From Stenotrophomonas pavanii (GTDB taxonomy: Bacteria > Pseudomonadota > Gammaproteobacteria > Xanthomonadales > Xanthomonadaceae): a stretch of DNA of 64,000 nt. Below the pieces are notes generated by a model, which saw nothing but the letters and a program-made list of their open reading frames with translations, did no database searches and had not been told where the DNA came from. The first letter of the stretch is position 1. Each line of letters starts with the position of its first letter. The translations under genes were made by a program, and so were the position numbers. The stretch is taken from contig NZ_FNFQ01000007.1 in the NCBI RefSeq assembly GCF_900101175.1, forward strand, positions 62,001-126,000, given 5' to 3'. Positions 1 through 9,835 of the stretch are shown here, one piece after another.

Positions 1-255
1 CAAAAGATTGGCCCAATTGGTCAAGCAGCCGCAGACTTGTTCCAGACGTTGAATTCCGAGCGTTCTGACATCATTCATTCCTACCCTATCACAAACACAT
101 CCAAGGCTCAGATCCTTCTTCGTCGACTAGATGCAAAAGACAAGTATTTCGAGGTCACGAATGAGTTCTTGGATAGCTTCATATCAGGGCTTCACGATGT
201 AAGCGATGAGCTTTACAAAATTCGAAAGATTGTGCGCCCAGATCTGGGGGATTAA
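1..255 (+). CDS. 3' fragment of an unidentified island gene
   Basis: The frame is open from the first base, so the true start lies outside the window and only the last 84 codons are visible, ending with TAA at 253-255. The tail is hydrophilic and charged, probably helical, with no membrane segment, signal peptide or motif I recognise. By eye GC is about 46 percent, well below the roughly 66 percent of the genes from 1776 onward, which points to horizontally acquired DNA. It lies just outside a truncated integrase and an attC-like relic, consistent with island cargo. No function can be assigned. Confidence 0.55.
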   Translation, partial: QKIGPIGQAAADLFQTLNSERSDIIHSYPITNTSKAQILLRRLDAKDKYFEVTNEFLDSFISGLHDVSDELYKIRKIVRPDLGD

Positions 256-423
256 GGCGCAACCAGCCGCGAACTCGAACGCCTCGGGACTCGTGGGACT
301 CGGCCTTTAATTTTCGCTGCCTGGCGCTTAAGGACTAGTGGCGTAGTTGCCCGCTTTGGGTCGCATTACGACCTACTTCTCGGCGCAGGAGAAGCTTGAC
401 ACCCCCTTCAACAGGAGTTGGAC

Positions 424-582
424 ATGACTATTCTTCACGCATCTCAGCCCCGAGAACCCTGGAACAAGGGAAAGTTGATCGGCAAGAAGGCTCCGCTCAA
501 GCTGAAAGGCATCTGGGCCATCCAAATCAGGATGCAACTGAGTCACAAAACCCCCGACTTGGCCCTGTTCAACCTGCGATAG
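424..582 (+). pseudogene. Truncated tyrosine recombinase/integrase
   Basis: An ATG at 424, eight bases after an AGGAG-like site, opens a 52-codon frame. It matches my memory of the N-terminus of a compact site-specific integrase family common in Pseudomonas and Xanthomonas, with the block PWNKGKLIGKKAPLKLK followed by a helix ending DLALFNL. The family continues with AIDSKL. Here the bases for AIDS follow the stop at 580-582 in another frame, as if one base had been lost after the Leu codon near 576. After about four residues the similarity ends. The catalytic R-H-R-Y domain is absent, so this cannot be an active recombinase. It marks an old mobile-element boundary near the guaA 3' end. Confidence 0.6.
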
Positions 583-616
583 ACTCGAGGCGTCCACGTT
601 TGGCCAAGAGAGGGCA

Positions 617-680
617 GAGGGCGACACTCGAGTTAGGTGGTGCGCCGCGCGACGGTATCGGCTGAGTCGAATTGTTAGGC
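617..680 (-). other. Degenerate integron attC-like site
   Basis: Read on the minus strand, the site begins GCCTAACAATTCG, the usual opening of attC sites at the end of mobile gene cassettes. GCCTAAC fits the RYYYAAC box and supplies the TAA stop of the nuclease gene, as is typical of cassettes. A GC-rich dyad (around 640-655) follows, then CCTAACTCGAG, which resembles the TTAACTCAAG of aadA-type sites. The final GTTRRRY crossover box is degraded to GTGTCGCC. It therefore looks like an inactivated cassette end. No integron integrase gene is visible. Confidence 0.5.
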
Positions 681-1220
681 CTCATCCGGGGACAATCCGA
701 GCGCGGCCCTTGTGTATTCGGCCCTGTCATCCGACATGAGCGACATTGAGCTTCCGTTGCACCACCACGCGATGTACTCAGGAATGTGCACGCAGGGCGG
801 CGGCGGAGTTGGTGGACCGTCGCTCCTTGCAAACCAATTGCTCTTTCCTTCTACCAAGTAGCACAGGGCAATTCCGTGCTGCTCGGCAAATTGAATGGCA
901 CCCGCCTGAAAGCCGGCGGTTGAGAAGATCATGCCCTTTTGCGCGCCCAACGATTGAAGGCGCGAATGCAGGACTTGAACATCCTTCCGCTCTGTCTTTC
1001 GCTTGTGATGCTTGCATTCAATCAGCACAAGAAAGTTGGCACCGAGCGCCTTGAATCGAGCGGCGACATCGATCTCGTACTCTCCGTCTGATGACGTTAG
1101 ACGCTCCAAGTGCTTCGACTCGTACTCGAAAAGCCCTTCGGCTGCCGCGTCGACGATTCCTTTGACGGCCAGCTCGAATTGCCGTGGACTCAGATTTATC
1201 GGATTGCCGAATCGCGGCAT
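675..1220 (-). CDS. Stand-alone Mrr-type restriction endonuclease-like protein
   Basis: A 181-residue protein carrying one PD-(D/E)xK nuclease fold of the Mrr catalytic type. EYEIDVAARF supplies the acidic residue, followed about 20 residues later by LIECKHHKR with the E-x-K pair. A conserved helix around QSLGAQKGMIFSTAGFQAGA closes the fold. There is no added DNA-reading or ATPase domain, so the target is unknown; Mrr relatives cleave modified or foreign DNA. I chose the ATG at 1220 because the domain starts there; an upstream in-frame start at 1469 would add unrelated sequence. The stop codon lies inside the attC-like relic, so this may be an old defence gene cassette. Neighbours are island debris. 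Confidence 0.7.
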   Translation of the reverse strand: MPRFGNPINLSPRQFELAVKGIVDAAAEGLFEYESKHLERLTSSDGEYEIDVAARFKALGANFLVLIECKHHKRKTERKDVQVLHSRLQSLGAQKGMIFSTAGFQAGAIQFAEQHGIALCYLVEGKSNWFARSDGPPTPPPPCVHIPEYIAWWCNGSSMSLMSDDRAEYTRAALGLSPDEA

Positions 1221-1743
1221 ATGGGCCCCAGGTTCCGAGCAGGCAGACCCGTGGGTCCATACATCCGACACCACACTCCCTCGAGTGTCGCGTCCTTGCT
1301 CTAGTGGGAGATTACGGAACCTAGGTCCCCCTGACAAGCTGACGTATAAACGGACCCAGCCGGCCAGTCTGATACCCCCCCGGACGGCCGGCATCGGATC
1401 AAACTCCCTTATCGTGTCAGGTAAGACGGAGGCCGAGAAGCCAACCGTCGGCAGGGGCCGCAGCACCACCCCAGATGATTCACTCGGTCACTTGAAATCC
1501 GTCGAAGAGCGCCAGTCCACCACCAATGCCAGCGCCGCCCAACGTAGGCGAAGGTACATTCGCCCCCTGGCCGAATGTCCACAGCTGACATTGGATCTAA
1601 CCGGTCGACGCATCGGCTTGTCGGCTGGACCGGAAGTGGGCCATGCTCGCTTGGTTGCTTTCGGCCACAGATGTTTGCTTCGGGAGAACAGCTGCCCCAC
1701 TGCCAACTGTTTGCCTCGTGGATAGCGGACACGACAAACAACA
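1221..1743. other. Island-edge non-coding DNA
   Basis: About 520 bases between the nuclease gene and the guaA terminator. Open frames occur on both strands, but none has a recognisable domain, start context or sensible composition. The stretch about 1570-1740 contains palindromic pieces such as TGTCC...GACA. I see no intact integrase, transposase or tRNA. It is best read as eroded island DNA at the guaA junction. Confidence 0.45.
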
Positions 1744-1763
1744 AGGGCGCCTCTCGGCGCCCT
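1744..1763 (-). terminator. Terminator downstream of guaA
   Basis: Perfect hairpin with eight-base arms AGGGCGCC/GGCGCCCT around a four-base loop, followed on the minus strand by a T-rich run (TTGTTGTTTGT). It lies 12 bases past the guaA stop codon and is placed to end guaA transcription before the island remnant. Confidence 0.8.
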
Positions 1764-1775
1764 CGTTCTTCCAAC

Positions 1776-1790
1776 TCATTCCCACTCAAT
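1776..1790 (-). other. guaA 3'-end candidate island attachment site
   Basis: The last codons of guaA on the minus strand read ATTGAGTGGGAATGA. From established knowledge, the guaA 3' end is the target of several genomic-island integrases. Here the downstream side carries lower-GC DNA and an integrase relic, as expected for an attachment junction. A second copy of this 15-mer is not present in the 1-1775 segment, so the far end of the island must be outside the window or lost. Confidence 0.45.
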
Positions 1791-3341
1791 AGTAGCCGGC
1801 GGCTTCCCCGAGATGTCATAAACCACCCGCGACACCCCCCGCAACTCATTGATGATCCGGTTGCTCACCGTACCGAGGAACTCATACGGCAGATGCGCCC
1901 AATGCGCCGTCATGAAGTCAATCGTCTCGACAGCCCGCAGCGCAATCACCCACTCATAAGCGCGCGCATCGCCCACCACGCCCACCGACTTCACCGGCAG
2001 GAACACGGCAAACGCCTGGCTGGTCTTGTCGTACAGGTCGGCCTTGCGCAGCTCGTCGATGAAGATGGCATCGGCCTTGGCCAGCAGTTCGGCGTATTCG
2101 CGCTTCACTTCGCCCAGGATACGCACGCCCAGGCCCGGGCCCGGGAACGGATGGCGATAGACCATGGTGCGCGGCAGGCCCAGCTCGACGCCCAGGCGGC
2201 GCACTTCGTCCTTGAACAGCTCGCGCAGCGGCTCCACCAGGCCCAGCTTCATGTGCTCCGGCAGGCCGCCCACGTTGTGGTGGCTCTTGATCACATGCGC
2301 CTTGCCGGTCTTGCTGCCGGCCGACTCGATCACGTCCGGGTAGATGGTGCCCTGCGCCAGCCACTTGGCGTTCTTCAGCTTGTTCGACTCTTCGTCGAAG
2401 ATCTCAACGAACAGGTTGCCGATGATCTTGCGCTTGGCTTCCGGGTCGCTCACGCCTTCCAGCGCCTTGAAGTAACGGTCGGCGGCATTCACGCGCACCA
2501 CCTTCACGCCCATGTGCTCGGCAAACATCGCCATCACCTGGTCGCCTTCCTGCCAGCGCAGCAGGCCGGTATCCACGAACACGCAGGTCAGCTTGTCGCC
2601 GATGGCCTTGTGCAGCAGCGCAGCCACCACGGACGAATCGACGCCGCCGGACAGGCCCAGGATCACTTCGTCATCGCCGACCTGTTCGCGCACACGGGCG
2701 ATCTGGTCGTCGATGATGTTGGCGGCGGTCCACAGGGTCTGGCAGCCGCACACGTCCACCACGAAGCGGCGCAGCAGCGCCTGGCCCTGCAGCGTGTGGG
2801 TCACTTCCGGGTGGAACTGCACGCCGTACCAGCGCTTTTCTTCGTTGGCCATGGCGGCCACCGGAATGCGGTCGGTGGTGGCGGTGATGGTGAAGCCCGG
2901 CGGTGCAACGGAGACGTGGTCGCCGTGGCTCATCCAGACATTCAGCTTCGGCTCGCCGCCGTGGTCGCTCAGGCCCTTGAACAGTGCATCGGGGTTGATG
3001 ACGTTCACTTCGGCGTGGCCGAACTCGCGCTGGTCAGCGGCTTCGGTGGCACCGCCCAGCTGGGCAGCCAGGGTCTGCATGCCGTAGCAGATGCCGAAGA
3101 TCGGCAGGCCGCTGTCGAACACTTCCTGCGGCGCGGCCGGGGCGCCCGGCAGCGTGGTCGATTCCGGGCCACCGGACAGGATGATGCCCTTGGCGCCAAA
3201 CGCCGCGATCTCGGCCGGGTTGTGGTCCCACGCCCAGATTTCGCAGTAGACGCCCAGCTCGCGGATGCGGCGGGCGATCAGCTGCGTGTACTGCGCGCCG
3301 AAATCGAGGATGAGGATCTTGTCGTTATGGATGTTGGTCAT
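1776..3341 (-). CDS. guaA: GMP synthase (glutamine-hydrolysing)
   Basis: Converts XMP to GMP using glutamine and ATP, the last step of guanine nucleotide synthesis, in the cytosol. The 521-residue length is normal. The N-terminal class I glutamine amidotransferase has its catalytic triad at C85 (GICYGMQ), H177 and E179 (QFHPE). The ATP-pyrophosphatase P-loop SGGVDSS is at 231-237, and the C-terminal dimerisation domain ends IEWE. The start ATG at 3341 precedes the standard [10 protein letters not shown] strand. guaB lies upstream in the same direction, as in many bacteria, but a 103-base gap with a strong hairpin separates them. The 3' end coincides with a known island insertion site. Confidence 0.97.
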   Translation of the reverse strand: MTNIHNDKILILDFGAQYTQLIARRIRELGVYCEIWAWDHNPAEIAAFGAKGIILSGGPESTTLPGAPAAPQEVFDSGLPIFGICYGMQTLAAQLGGATEAADQREFGHAEVNVINPDALFKGLSDHGGEPKLNVWMSHGDHVSVAPPGFTITATTDRIPVAAMANEEKRWYGVQFHPEVTHTLQGQALLRRFVVDVCGCQTLWTAANIIDDQIARVREQVGDDEVILGLSGGVDSSVVAALLHKAIGDKLTCVFVDTGLLRWQEGDQVMAMFAEHMGVKVVRVNAADRYFKALEGVSDPEAKRKIIGNLFVEIFDEESNKLKNAKWLAQGTIYPDVIESAGSKTGKAHVIKSHHNVGGLPEHMKLGLVEPLRELFKDEVRRLGVELGLPRTMVYRHPFPGPGLGVRILGEVKREYAELLAKADAIFIDELRKADLYDKTSQAFAVFLPVKSVGVVGDARAYEWVIALRAVETIDFMTAHWAHLPYEFLGTVSNRIINELRGVSRVVYDISGKPPATIEWE

Positions 3342-3397
3342 GGCGCCCCGGCAATGCAGTAGGGAAAACGAAATCAGATTTACGGCGGCAGATGGAG

Positions 3398-3432
3398 AAA
3401 GAGGAACGGGAAGTGCTTCCCCGTTCCTCTTT
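3398..3432 (-). terminator. Hairpin between guaB and guaA
   Basis: Perfect 13-base arms (AAAGAGGAACGGG and its complement) enclose a nine-base loop. After the right arm on the minus strand comes a weakly T-rich run (TCTTTCTCC). It could end part of the guaB transcription or stabilise the guaB mRNA. If it terminates efficiently, guaA needs its own promoter in the short remaining gap. Confidence 0.6.
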
Positions 3433-3444
3433 GCTCGGCCCGCG

Positions 3445-4935
<1,491 letters not shown>

Positions 4936-5026
4936 TTACCCTGTTTTCGCGCCGCGTGGCAGGGGGTAGATGCGACGCAGTGTCGCGCCGGCGGCGATTG
5001 GTTCAGGGGCCCGGCTACCGCTTTGG

Positions 5027-5109
5027 TGGGTGCCAACCTTGGTTGGCACCGGTACCCCAGATGGGCCGATGGCCCTGATGGATGTGTGCCAACCCAGGTT
5101 GGCACCTAC
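5027..5109. repeat. Inverted pair of GTAG-type REP palindromes
   Basis: Two palindromes of one subfamily face each other. The first (5029-5050) is GGTGCCAACC-TT-GGTTGGCACC with a damaged leader. The second (5086-5109) ends in CTAC, the complement of GTAG. Together they can fold as a larger cruciform between guaB and folD. Known family: S. maltophilia SMAG REP elements. Confidence 0.75.
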
Positions 5110-5145
5110 CAGGAGCAGGCCAACGGTTGCCCCCACCCCAAAAGG

Positions 5146-6024
5146 TCAGCTCAGCGCTTCCGCCGCTTCCAAGGTGTTCTGCATCAGCGTGGCCACGGTC
5201 ATCGGGCCCACGCCGCCCGGAACCGGGGTGATCCAGCTCGCCCGCTGGGCGGCGGCCTCAAACCCAACGTCACCCACCAGCCGGCCGTCGTCCAGGCGAT
5301 TGATACCGACGTCGATCACCACCGCGCCCGGCTTCACCCACTCGCCCGGCACGATGCCGGGGCGGCCCACCGCCACCACCAGGATGTCGGCGTTGCGCAC
5401 GGCATGTTCCAGCACGTCCTTGGGGGTGAACTTGTGGCAGCTGGTCACGGTGCAGCCGGCGATGAGCAGCTCCAGGCCCATCGGGCGGCCGACATGGTTG
5501 CTCACGCCGACGATGGTGGCGTTGCGGCCGCGCACCGGCTGGTCGGTGTGGCCCAGCAGCGTGGTGATGCCGCGCGGGGTGCACGGGCGCAGGCCGAACT
5601 CGCGCAGGGCCAGGTGGCCGACGTTTTCCGGGTGGAAGCCGTCCACGTCCTTGCGCGGGTCGATGCGCTGGATCAGCCGGCGCGCGTCGGGGATGCCCGG
5701 CAGCGGCAGCTGGATCAGGATGCCGTTGATCTTCGGATCGGCGTTGAGCTGGTCGATCAGGTCGAGCAGCTCGGCTTCGGTGGTACCGGCCGGCAGGTCG
5801 TAATCGTGTGCCTCGATGCCGACCTTCTCGGCGGCGCGGCGCTTGTTGCGCACGTACACCGTCGAGGCCGGGTCGCCACCGACCAGCACCACGGCCAGGC
5901 CCGGGCGGCTGCCACCGGCGGCCACGCGGGCGTCGACGCGCACCTTCAGGCTGTCGAGCAGATCCTCGGCGATGCGGCGGCCATCAAGGATGCGGGCAGG
6001 ATGCGGGGCGGCGGAATCAGTCAT
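5146..6024 (-). CDS. folD: Bifunctional methylenetetrahydrofolate dehydrogenase/cyclohydrolase
   Basis: Interconverts 5,10-methylene-, methenyl- and 10-formyl-tetrahydrofolate with NADP+, supplying one-carbon units for purines and fMet. It is 292 residues, the usual length. The catalytic Y57-x3-K61 is in [13 protein letters not shown]. The folate site shows PLP and DVDGFHP, and the dinucleotide-binding region has [11 protein letters not shown]. The C-terminal [15 protein letters not shown] motif is intact. It is monocistronic by appearance, with REP elements on both sides. Its purine-related role agrees with neighbouring guaB, but no operon link is visible. Confidence 0.97.
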   Translation of the reverse strand: MTDSAAPHPARILDGRRIAEDLLDSLKVRVDARVAAGGSRPGLAVVLVGGDPASTVYVRNKRRAAEKVGIEAHDYDLPAGTTEAELLDLIDQLNADPKINGILIQLPLPGIPDARRLIQRIDPRKDVDGFHPENVGHLALREFGLRPCTPRGITTLLGHTDQPVRGRNATIVGVSNHVGRPMGLELLIAGCTVTSCHKFTPKDVLEHAVRNADILVVAVGRPGIVPGEWVKPGAVVIDVGINRLDDGRLVGDVGFEAAAQRASWITPVPGGVGPMTVATLMQNTLEAAEALS

Positions 6025-6109
6025 CGGGGGCAGGCGTGGAGCGGCGGGGACGCTATTGTCCCTGATTCAGGCCCCCTCGCCCACCGCCGTGCGCCGACTC
6101 CGCGCACCG

Positions 6110-6498
6110 GTAGTGCCGGCCGCTGGCCGGCAACCCCATGACCTCGGAACGTTCGCGCATCTGCCGGCCAGCGGCCGGCACGACCAACCACCGGCTTCGG
6201 CAATTCCCAAGACGGTAGTGCCGGCCGCTGGCCGGCACCCCATGACGTCGGAACGTTTCCGCATCCGCCGGCCAGCGGCCGGCACGACCAACCACCGGCT
6301 TCGGCAATTCCCCACACGGTCGTGCCGGCCGCTGGCCGGCAACCTCATGACGCCGGAAGGTTTCCGCATCTGCCGGCCAGCGGCCGGCACGACCAACCAC
6401 CGGCTTCGGCAATTCCCAACACGGTAGTGCCGGCCGCTGGCCGGCAACCTCATGACGTCGGAACGTTTCCGTATTTGCCGGCCAGCGGCCGGCACTAC
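6110..6498. repeat. Tandem array of four REP doublets
   Basis: Four units with a period of 104-105 bases start at 6110, 6215, 6319 and 6424. Each unit has a forward palindrome (GTAG or GTCG, then TGCCGGCC/GGCCGGCA arms), a spacer containing TGACGTCGGAACG, and a reverse palindrome. The first three units are joined to the next by a linker with CCACCGGCTTCGGCAATTCC. Forward and reverse palindromes are mutually complementary, so each unit can form either two small hairpins or one long one. The array fills the gap between folD and the Kef-type antiporter gene. The leader is GTAG in units 1, 2 and 4 but GTCG in unit 3. Confidence 0.9.
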
Positions 6499-6504
6499 CG
6501 GGCT

Positions 6505-8337
6505 TTACTCTTCTTCTTCCGGCACGTCCTGCGGGTTCAACGTCTTGCTTGCCCGCTTCGGCGCGGTGAACGGCGTCGGCGTCGGCACGCCCTGGCCGGA
6601 GTTGCCGAACACCATCTTGGCGCCGGCATTCAAACCACCACCGGCAATTTCCAACTCGAAACGCTCGGCGTCGCGGCGGCGGATCTGCTCGGCAATCTCC
6701 ACCGCGTCGTCCTCATCCGCGCCCAGCTCCACCAGCGCGGCCTGGCCAAACAGCACCGCCGATTCAAACGTCTCGCGGATCTGGAAATCGACACCGGCAT
6801 GGATCAGCCGCAGCGAATGCTCGCGGTCGAACGAACGCACCATCAGCTTGGCCTGCGGGAACTCGTGCGACACCAGTTCGACGATGCGGTCGGCGGCCTC
6901 GGCCTTGTCCACGCACACCGCAATCGCACGTGCGGTGGCCGCGCCCGAGGCATGCAGCACGTCCAGTCGCGTACCGTCGCCGTAATAGATCTTGAAACCG
7001 AAGCGCGCGGCGCTCTGGATCATCTCCACATCGTTGTCGATGATGGTCACGTCCACGTCGCGCGCCAGCAGCGACTGGCTGGCGACCTGGCCGAAGCGGC
7101 CGAAGCCGATCAGCAGCACGCTGCCGGACAGGCCCTCGGCTTCGTCCACGCCGTCCATGTTCACCGTCGGCTTCGGCGCGATGCGCTTGTAGACCAGCAC
7201 CACCAGCGGGGTCAGCGCCATCGACAGCACCACCACCGCGGTGAAGTTGGCATTGATCTCCAGGTTGATCACGCCGGCCGATGCGGCGGCAGAGAACAGC
7301 ACGAAGGCGAACTCGCCGCCCTGTGCCATCAGCACGCCCCGGTCCAGCGCCTGCGCGTGGTCGCTGCCCATGATGCGCGCGACCACGTAGATGCACAGCG
7401 CCTTGGCTGCCATCAGCGCCAGCACCAGGCCGAGGATCAGCTGCCAGTTGCCGGCCACCACGCCCAGGTCCAGCGCCATGCCCACGCTGAGGAAGAACAG
7501 GCCCAGCAGGATGCCGCGGAACGGCTCGATGTCCGCTTCGATCTGATGGCGGAAGGTCGACTCGCTCAGCAGCACGCCGGCCAGGAACGCGCCCATCGCC
7601 ATCGACAGGCCGGACAGCTGCATCAGCAGTGCCGCGCCCAGCACCACCAGCAGCGCGGCGGCGGTCATCACCTCGCGCGCCTTCGATTCGGCCAGCACGC
7701 GGAACAGCGGATTGAGCAGGAAGCGGCCGACCAGCACCAGGCCGACGATGGCGCCCACGCCGATGGCCACCGACAACCAGCGTGAACCCTCGCCATCGGC
7801 ACTGCCCGCGCTCGGCGCCATCCATGCCACCAGCGCCAGCAACGGCACGATCAACAGGTCTTCGAACAGCAGGATCGAAACGATCTTCTGCCCCGACGGC
7901 AGCGCGATGTCGCCGCGCTCGGCCAGCAGCTGCATCACCACCGCGGTGGAAGTGAGCACGAAGCCGGTGGCGCCGATGAAGGCAATCTGCCAGGGGAAGC
8001 CGAACAGCTTGGCGATGCTGGTCAGCACCAGCGCACAGGTGACGATCTGCAGCGTGCCCAGCCCGAAGATTTCCTTGCGCAGGCTCCACAGGTGCGAGGG
8101 CCGCATTTCCAGGCCGATCACGAACAGGAACATCACCACGCCGAGTTCGGCGGTATGCAGGATCGCCTGCGGGTCGGAGAACCAGCCCAGGCCGAACGGT
8201 CCGATCGCCAGGCCAGCAGCGAAGTAGCCCAGCACCGAGCCCAGGCCGGCCCGGCGGAACAAGGGCACCATCACCACCGCCGCGCCCAGCAGGGCGACGA
8301 CCTTGACCAGCTCGCTGGTCGCTGCTTCTACCGCCAT
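6505..8337 (-). CDS. Kef-type monovalent cation:proton antiporter (CPA2 family)
   Basis: A 610-residue inner-membrane protein. About twelve membrane helices fill residues 1-385 and include the family segments LGYFAAGLAIGP, FLFVIGLEM and FEDLLIVPLLALV. A cytosolic RCK/TrkA-N domain follows at about 405-525, with the Rossmann GFGRFGQ and an acidic strand end (IIDND) for nucleotide binding. A short tail binds no obvious cofactor. The likely role is ligand-gated K+ or Na+ efflux in exchange for protons, as in KefB, KefC or YbaL. I cannot tell which subtype it is, and no KefF/KefG quinone reductase partner gene is adjacent. The start ATG at 8337 precedes a REP-containing promoter gap. Confidence 0.9.
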   Translation of the reverse strand: MAVEAATSELVKVVALLGAAVVMVPLFRRAGLGSVLGYFAAGLAIGPFGLGWFSDPQAILHTAELGVVMFLFVIGLEMRPSHLWSLRKEIFGLGTLQIVTCALVLTSIAKLFGFPWQIAFIGATGFVLTSTAVVMQLLAERGDIALPSGQKIVSILLFEDLLIVPLLALVAWMAPSAGSADGEGSRWLSVAIGVGAIVGLVLVGRFLLNPLFRVLAESKAREVMTAAALLVVLGAALLMQLSGLSMAMGAFLAGVLLSESTFRHQIEADIEPFRGILLGLFFLSVGMALDLGVVAGNWQLILGLVLALMAAKALCIYVVARIMGSDHAQALDRGVLMAQGGEFAFVLFSAAASAGVINLEINANFTAVVVLSMALTPLVVLVYKRIAPKPTVNMDGVDEAEGLSGSVLLIGFGRFGQVASQSLLARDVDVTIIDNDVEMIQSAARFGFKIYYGDGTRLDVLHASGAATARAIAVCVDKAEAADRIVELVSHEFPQAKLMVRSFDREHSLRLIHAGVDFQIRETFESAVLFGQAALVELGADEDDAVEIAEQIRRRDAERFELEIAGGGLNAGAKMVFGNSGQGVPTPTPFTAPKRASKTLNPQDVPEEEE

Positions 8338-8486
8338 GCGGTGTGTTCCCCAAGATCCAGAATCGGGTTCAACAATAGAGCAATGCCGATGACGGCAATA
8401 GCACGCATGTTGCGCCGGATTGTCTTGAAGGTGGAACGATGGTGGGTAACCGCCCCAGCATCATCCCGAAACCAATGCACGTCGCT

Positions 8487-8509
8487 GTAGATCCACGCCC
8501 TGCGTGGAT
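8487..8509. repeat. REP palindrome, ATCCACGC subfamily
   Basis: GTAG leader at 8487-8490 followed by ATCCACGC-CCT-GCGTGGAT. A third arm subfamily of the GTAG REPs, also seen at 43700 and 47931. It lies between the antiporter start and the end of the rhodanese-E1 gene. Confidence 0.75.
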
Positions 8510-8524
8510 GACGCCCGGCCGGAC

Positions 8525-9661
8525 TCACCCGCCCCGGCAGAACGCGGCGTAATCGATATACCCCGGGAACGGCACACCCGCCGCACACACCGGGCACTTC
8601 GGGTCGGGCCGGATGCCTGTCTCACGAAATCGCATGCCCAGCGCATCGAAGCGCAGCAGCCGACCGACGAGTGGTTCACCGATGCCCAGCAGCAGCTTCA
8701 GCACCTCGGTCGCCTGCAGCACGCCGGCCAGGCCAGGCAGCACGCCCAGCACGCCGGCCTCGGAACAGTTCGGCGCGAACTCCGGCGGCGGCGGCTCCGG
8801 GAACAGGCAGCGGTAGCACGGCGCCACGCCACGCTGGCGGCCAGCGTCAAACACGCTTACCTGGCCGTCAAAGCGCTCGATGGCGGCGTAGACCAGCGGC
8901 TTGGCGTGCTTGATGCAGGCGTCGTTGAGCAGGTAGCGCAGCGGGAAGTTGTCCGACCCATCCAGCACCACGTCCATGCCCTCAAGCAGCGTATCCACGT
9001 TCTCGGAGGTGACCCGCTCCGGCACCGCCTCGACCTCGATCGACGGATTCAACGCCAGCAGCCGTTCGCGCGCCGAATCGACCTTGAGCTGGCCGACGCT
9101 GGCTTCGGTATGCACGATCTGGCGGTGCAGGTTGCTGCGCTCCACGCGGTCGTGGTCGGCAAAACGCAGGTGCCCTACCCCGGCTGCCGCCAGGTAAAAA
9201 CCGGCCGGCGCGCCCAAACCGCCGGCACCCAGCACCAGCACGCGCGATTGCTGCAGCCGGCGCTGGCCCGCCTCGCCCACCTGCGGCAGCAGCAGGTGGC
9301 GCGAATAGCGATCAAAGAAATCACGCTCGGCGGCGCTGGCCAGCGGCTGCACCAGCGGCAGTGACTGCTCGCGCCAGGCCACGGTGCCGCCGCTCACGGA
9401 AGCCACATGGGTGTATCCAGCCTCCAGCAGGCACTGCGCGGCATCGGCCGAGCGCTTGCCGCTCTGGCAGATCAGCAGGATCTCCTGGTCGTGCCGCGGC
9501 AGATGCGCGGCCGGGTCGGCCTGCAGTTCGCCCTTGGACACGCCGCGCGCGCCCTCTGCCATGCCGCCGGCCCGTTCGTGCGCCTCGCGCACATCGATCA
9601 GCACGGCGCCATGGGCCAGGCGCTCGCGTGCCTGTGCGGGGGAAAGCTCTGGGATGCTCAT
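8525..9661 (-). CDS. Rhodanese-E1-like (MoeB/ThiF family) sulfur-carrier activating protein
   Basis: A 378-residue cytosolic protein. Residues 1-100 form a rhodanese domain with the sulfur-accepting cysteine C65 in LLICQSGKRS. Residues 115-378 form an E1-like adenylyltransferase with the nucleotide motif GAGGLGAPAG (about 145-154), R-x-NLHRQ and two zinc pairs, CYRC and CPVC. It probably adenylates the C-terminal glycine of a ThiS/MoaD-like carrier and hands over sulfur, for molybdopterin, thiamine or tRNA thiolation. In MOCS3/MoeZ-like fusions the rhodanese is usually C-terminal, so the order here is reversed. I chose the ATG at 9661 because upstream codons are REP-derived sequence. No carrier gene is adjacent. 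Confidence 0.88.
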   Translation of the reverse strand: MSIPELSPAQARERLAHGAVLIDVREAHERAGGMAEGARGVSKGELQADPAAHLPRHDQEILLICQSGKRSADAAQCLLEAGYTHVASVSGGTVAWREQSLPLVQPLASAAERDFFDRYSRHLLLPQVGEAGQRRLQQSRVLVLGAGGLGAPAGFYLAAAGVGHLRFADHDRVERSNLHRQIVHTEASVGQLKVDSARERLLALNPSIEVEAVPERVTSENVDTLLEGMDVVLDGSDNFPLRYLLNDACIKHAKPLVYAAIERFDGQVSVFDAGRQRGVAPCYRCLFPEPPPPEFAPNCSEAGVLGVLPGLAGVLQATEVLKLLLGIGEPLVGRLLRFDALGMRFRETGIRPDPKCPVCAAGVPFPGYIDYAAFCRGG

Positions 9662-9721
9662 GGGCGCATTATCACGCACGTGGCGGCAGGCCGCCTTGGC
9701 CGATACCTGCAAACATGGGGG

Positions 9722-9796
9722 ACTGCCGGCTGCTGGCCGGCATGGCCATGAACGCACGGGATGACGCGGGGTTGCCGGCCAGCGGCCGGCACTACC
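9722..9796. repeat. REP doublet, TGCCGGCC subfamily
   Basis: A decayed forward palindrome (9724-9742, with GGCTGCTGG in the centre) and an intact reverse one (9773-9796) ending CTACC. They lie between the rhodanese-E1 gene and the der terminator. Confidence 0.75.
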
Positions 9797-9806
9797 ACAA
9801 ACAAGA

Positions 9807-9828
9807 AAGGCGGCCCTGCGGCCGCCTT
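9807..9828 (-). terminator. der terminator
   Basis: Nine-base perfect arms AAGGCGGCC/GGCCGCCTT with a four-base loop, followed on the minus strand by TCTTGTTTGT. It lies seven bases beyond the der stop codon and closes the long ndk-to-der gene block. Confidence 0.85.
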
Positions 9829-9835
9829 CTGTGAA

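Noticed and set aside
396-665. Two overlapping short open frames in the island edge as genes
   Set aside because: Neither has a recognisable product apart from the integrase fragment in the frame starting at 424, and both cross the attC-like relic.
1094-1102. GTTAGAC inside the nuclease gene as a second attC crossover box
   Set aside because: It is in coding sequence with no complementary RYYYAAC partner at suitable distance.
6110-6498. CRISPR array
   Set aside because: The period is even and palindromes alternate, but the spacers are also conserved between units and no cas gene is near. It is a REP array.
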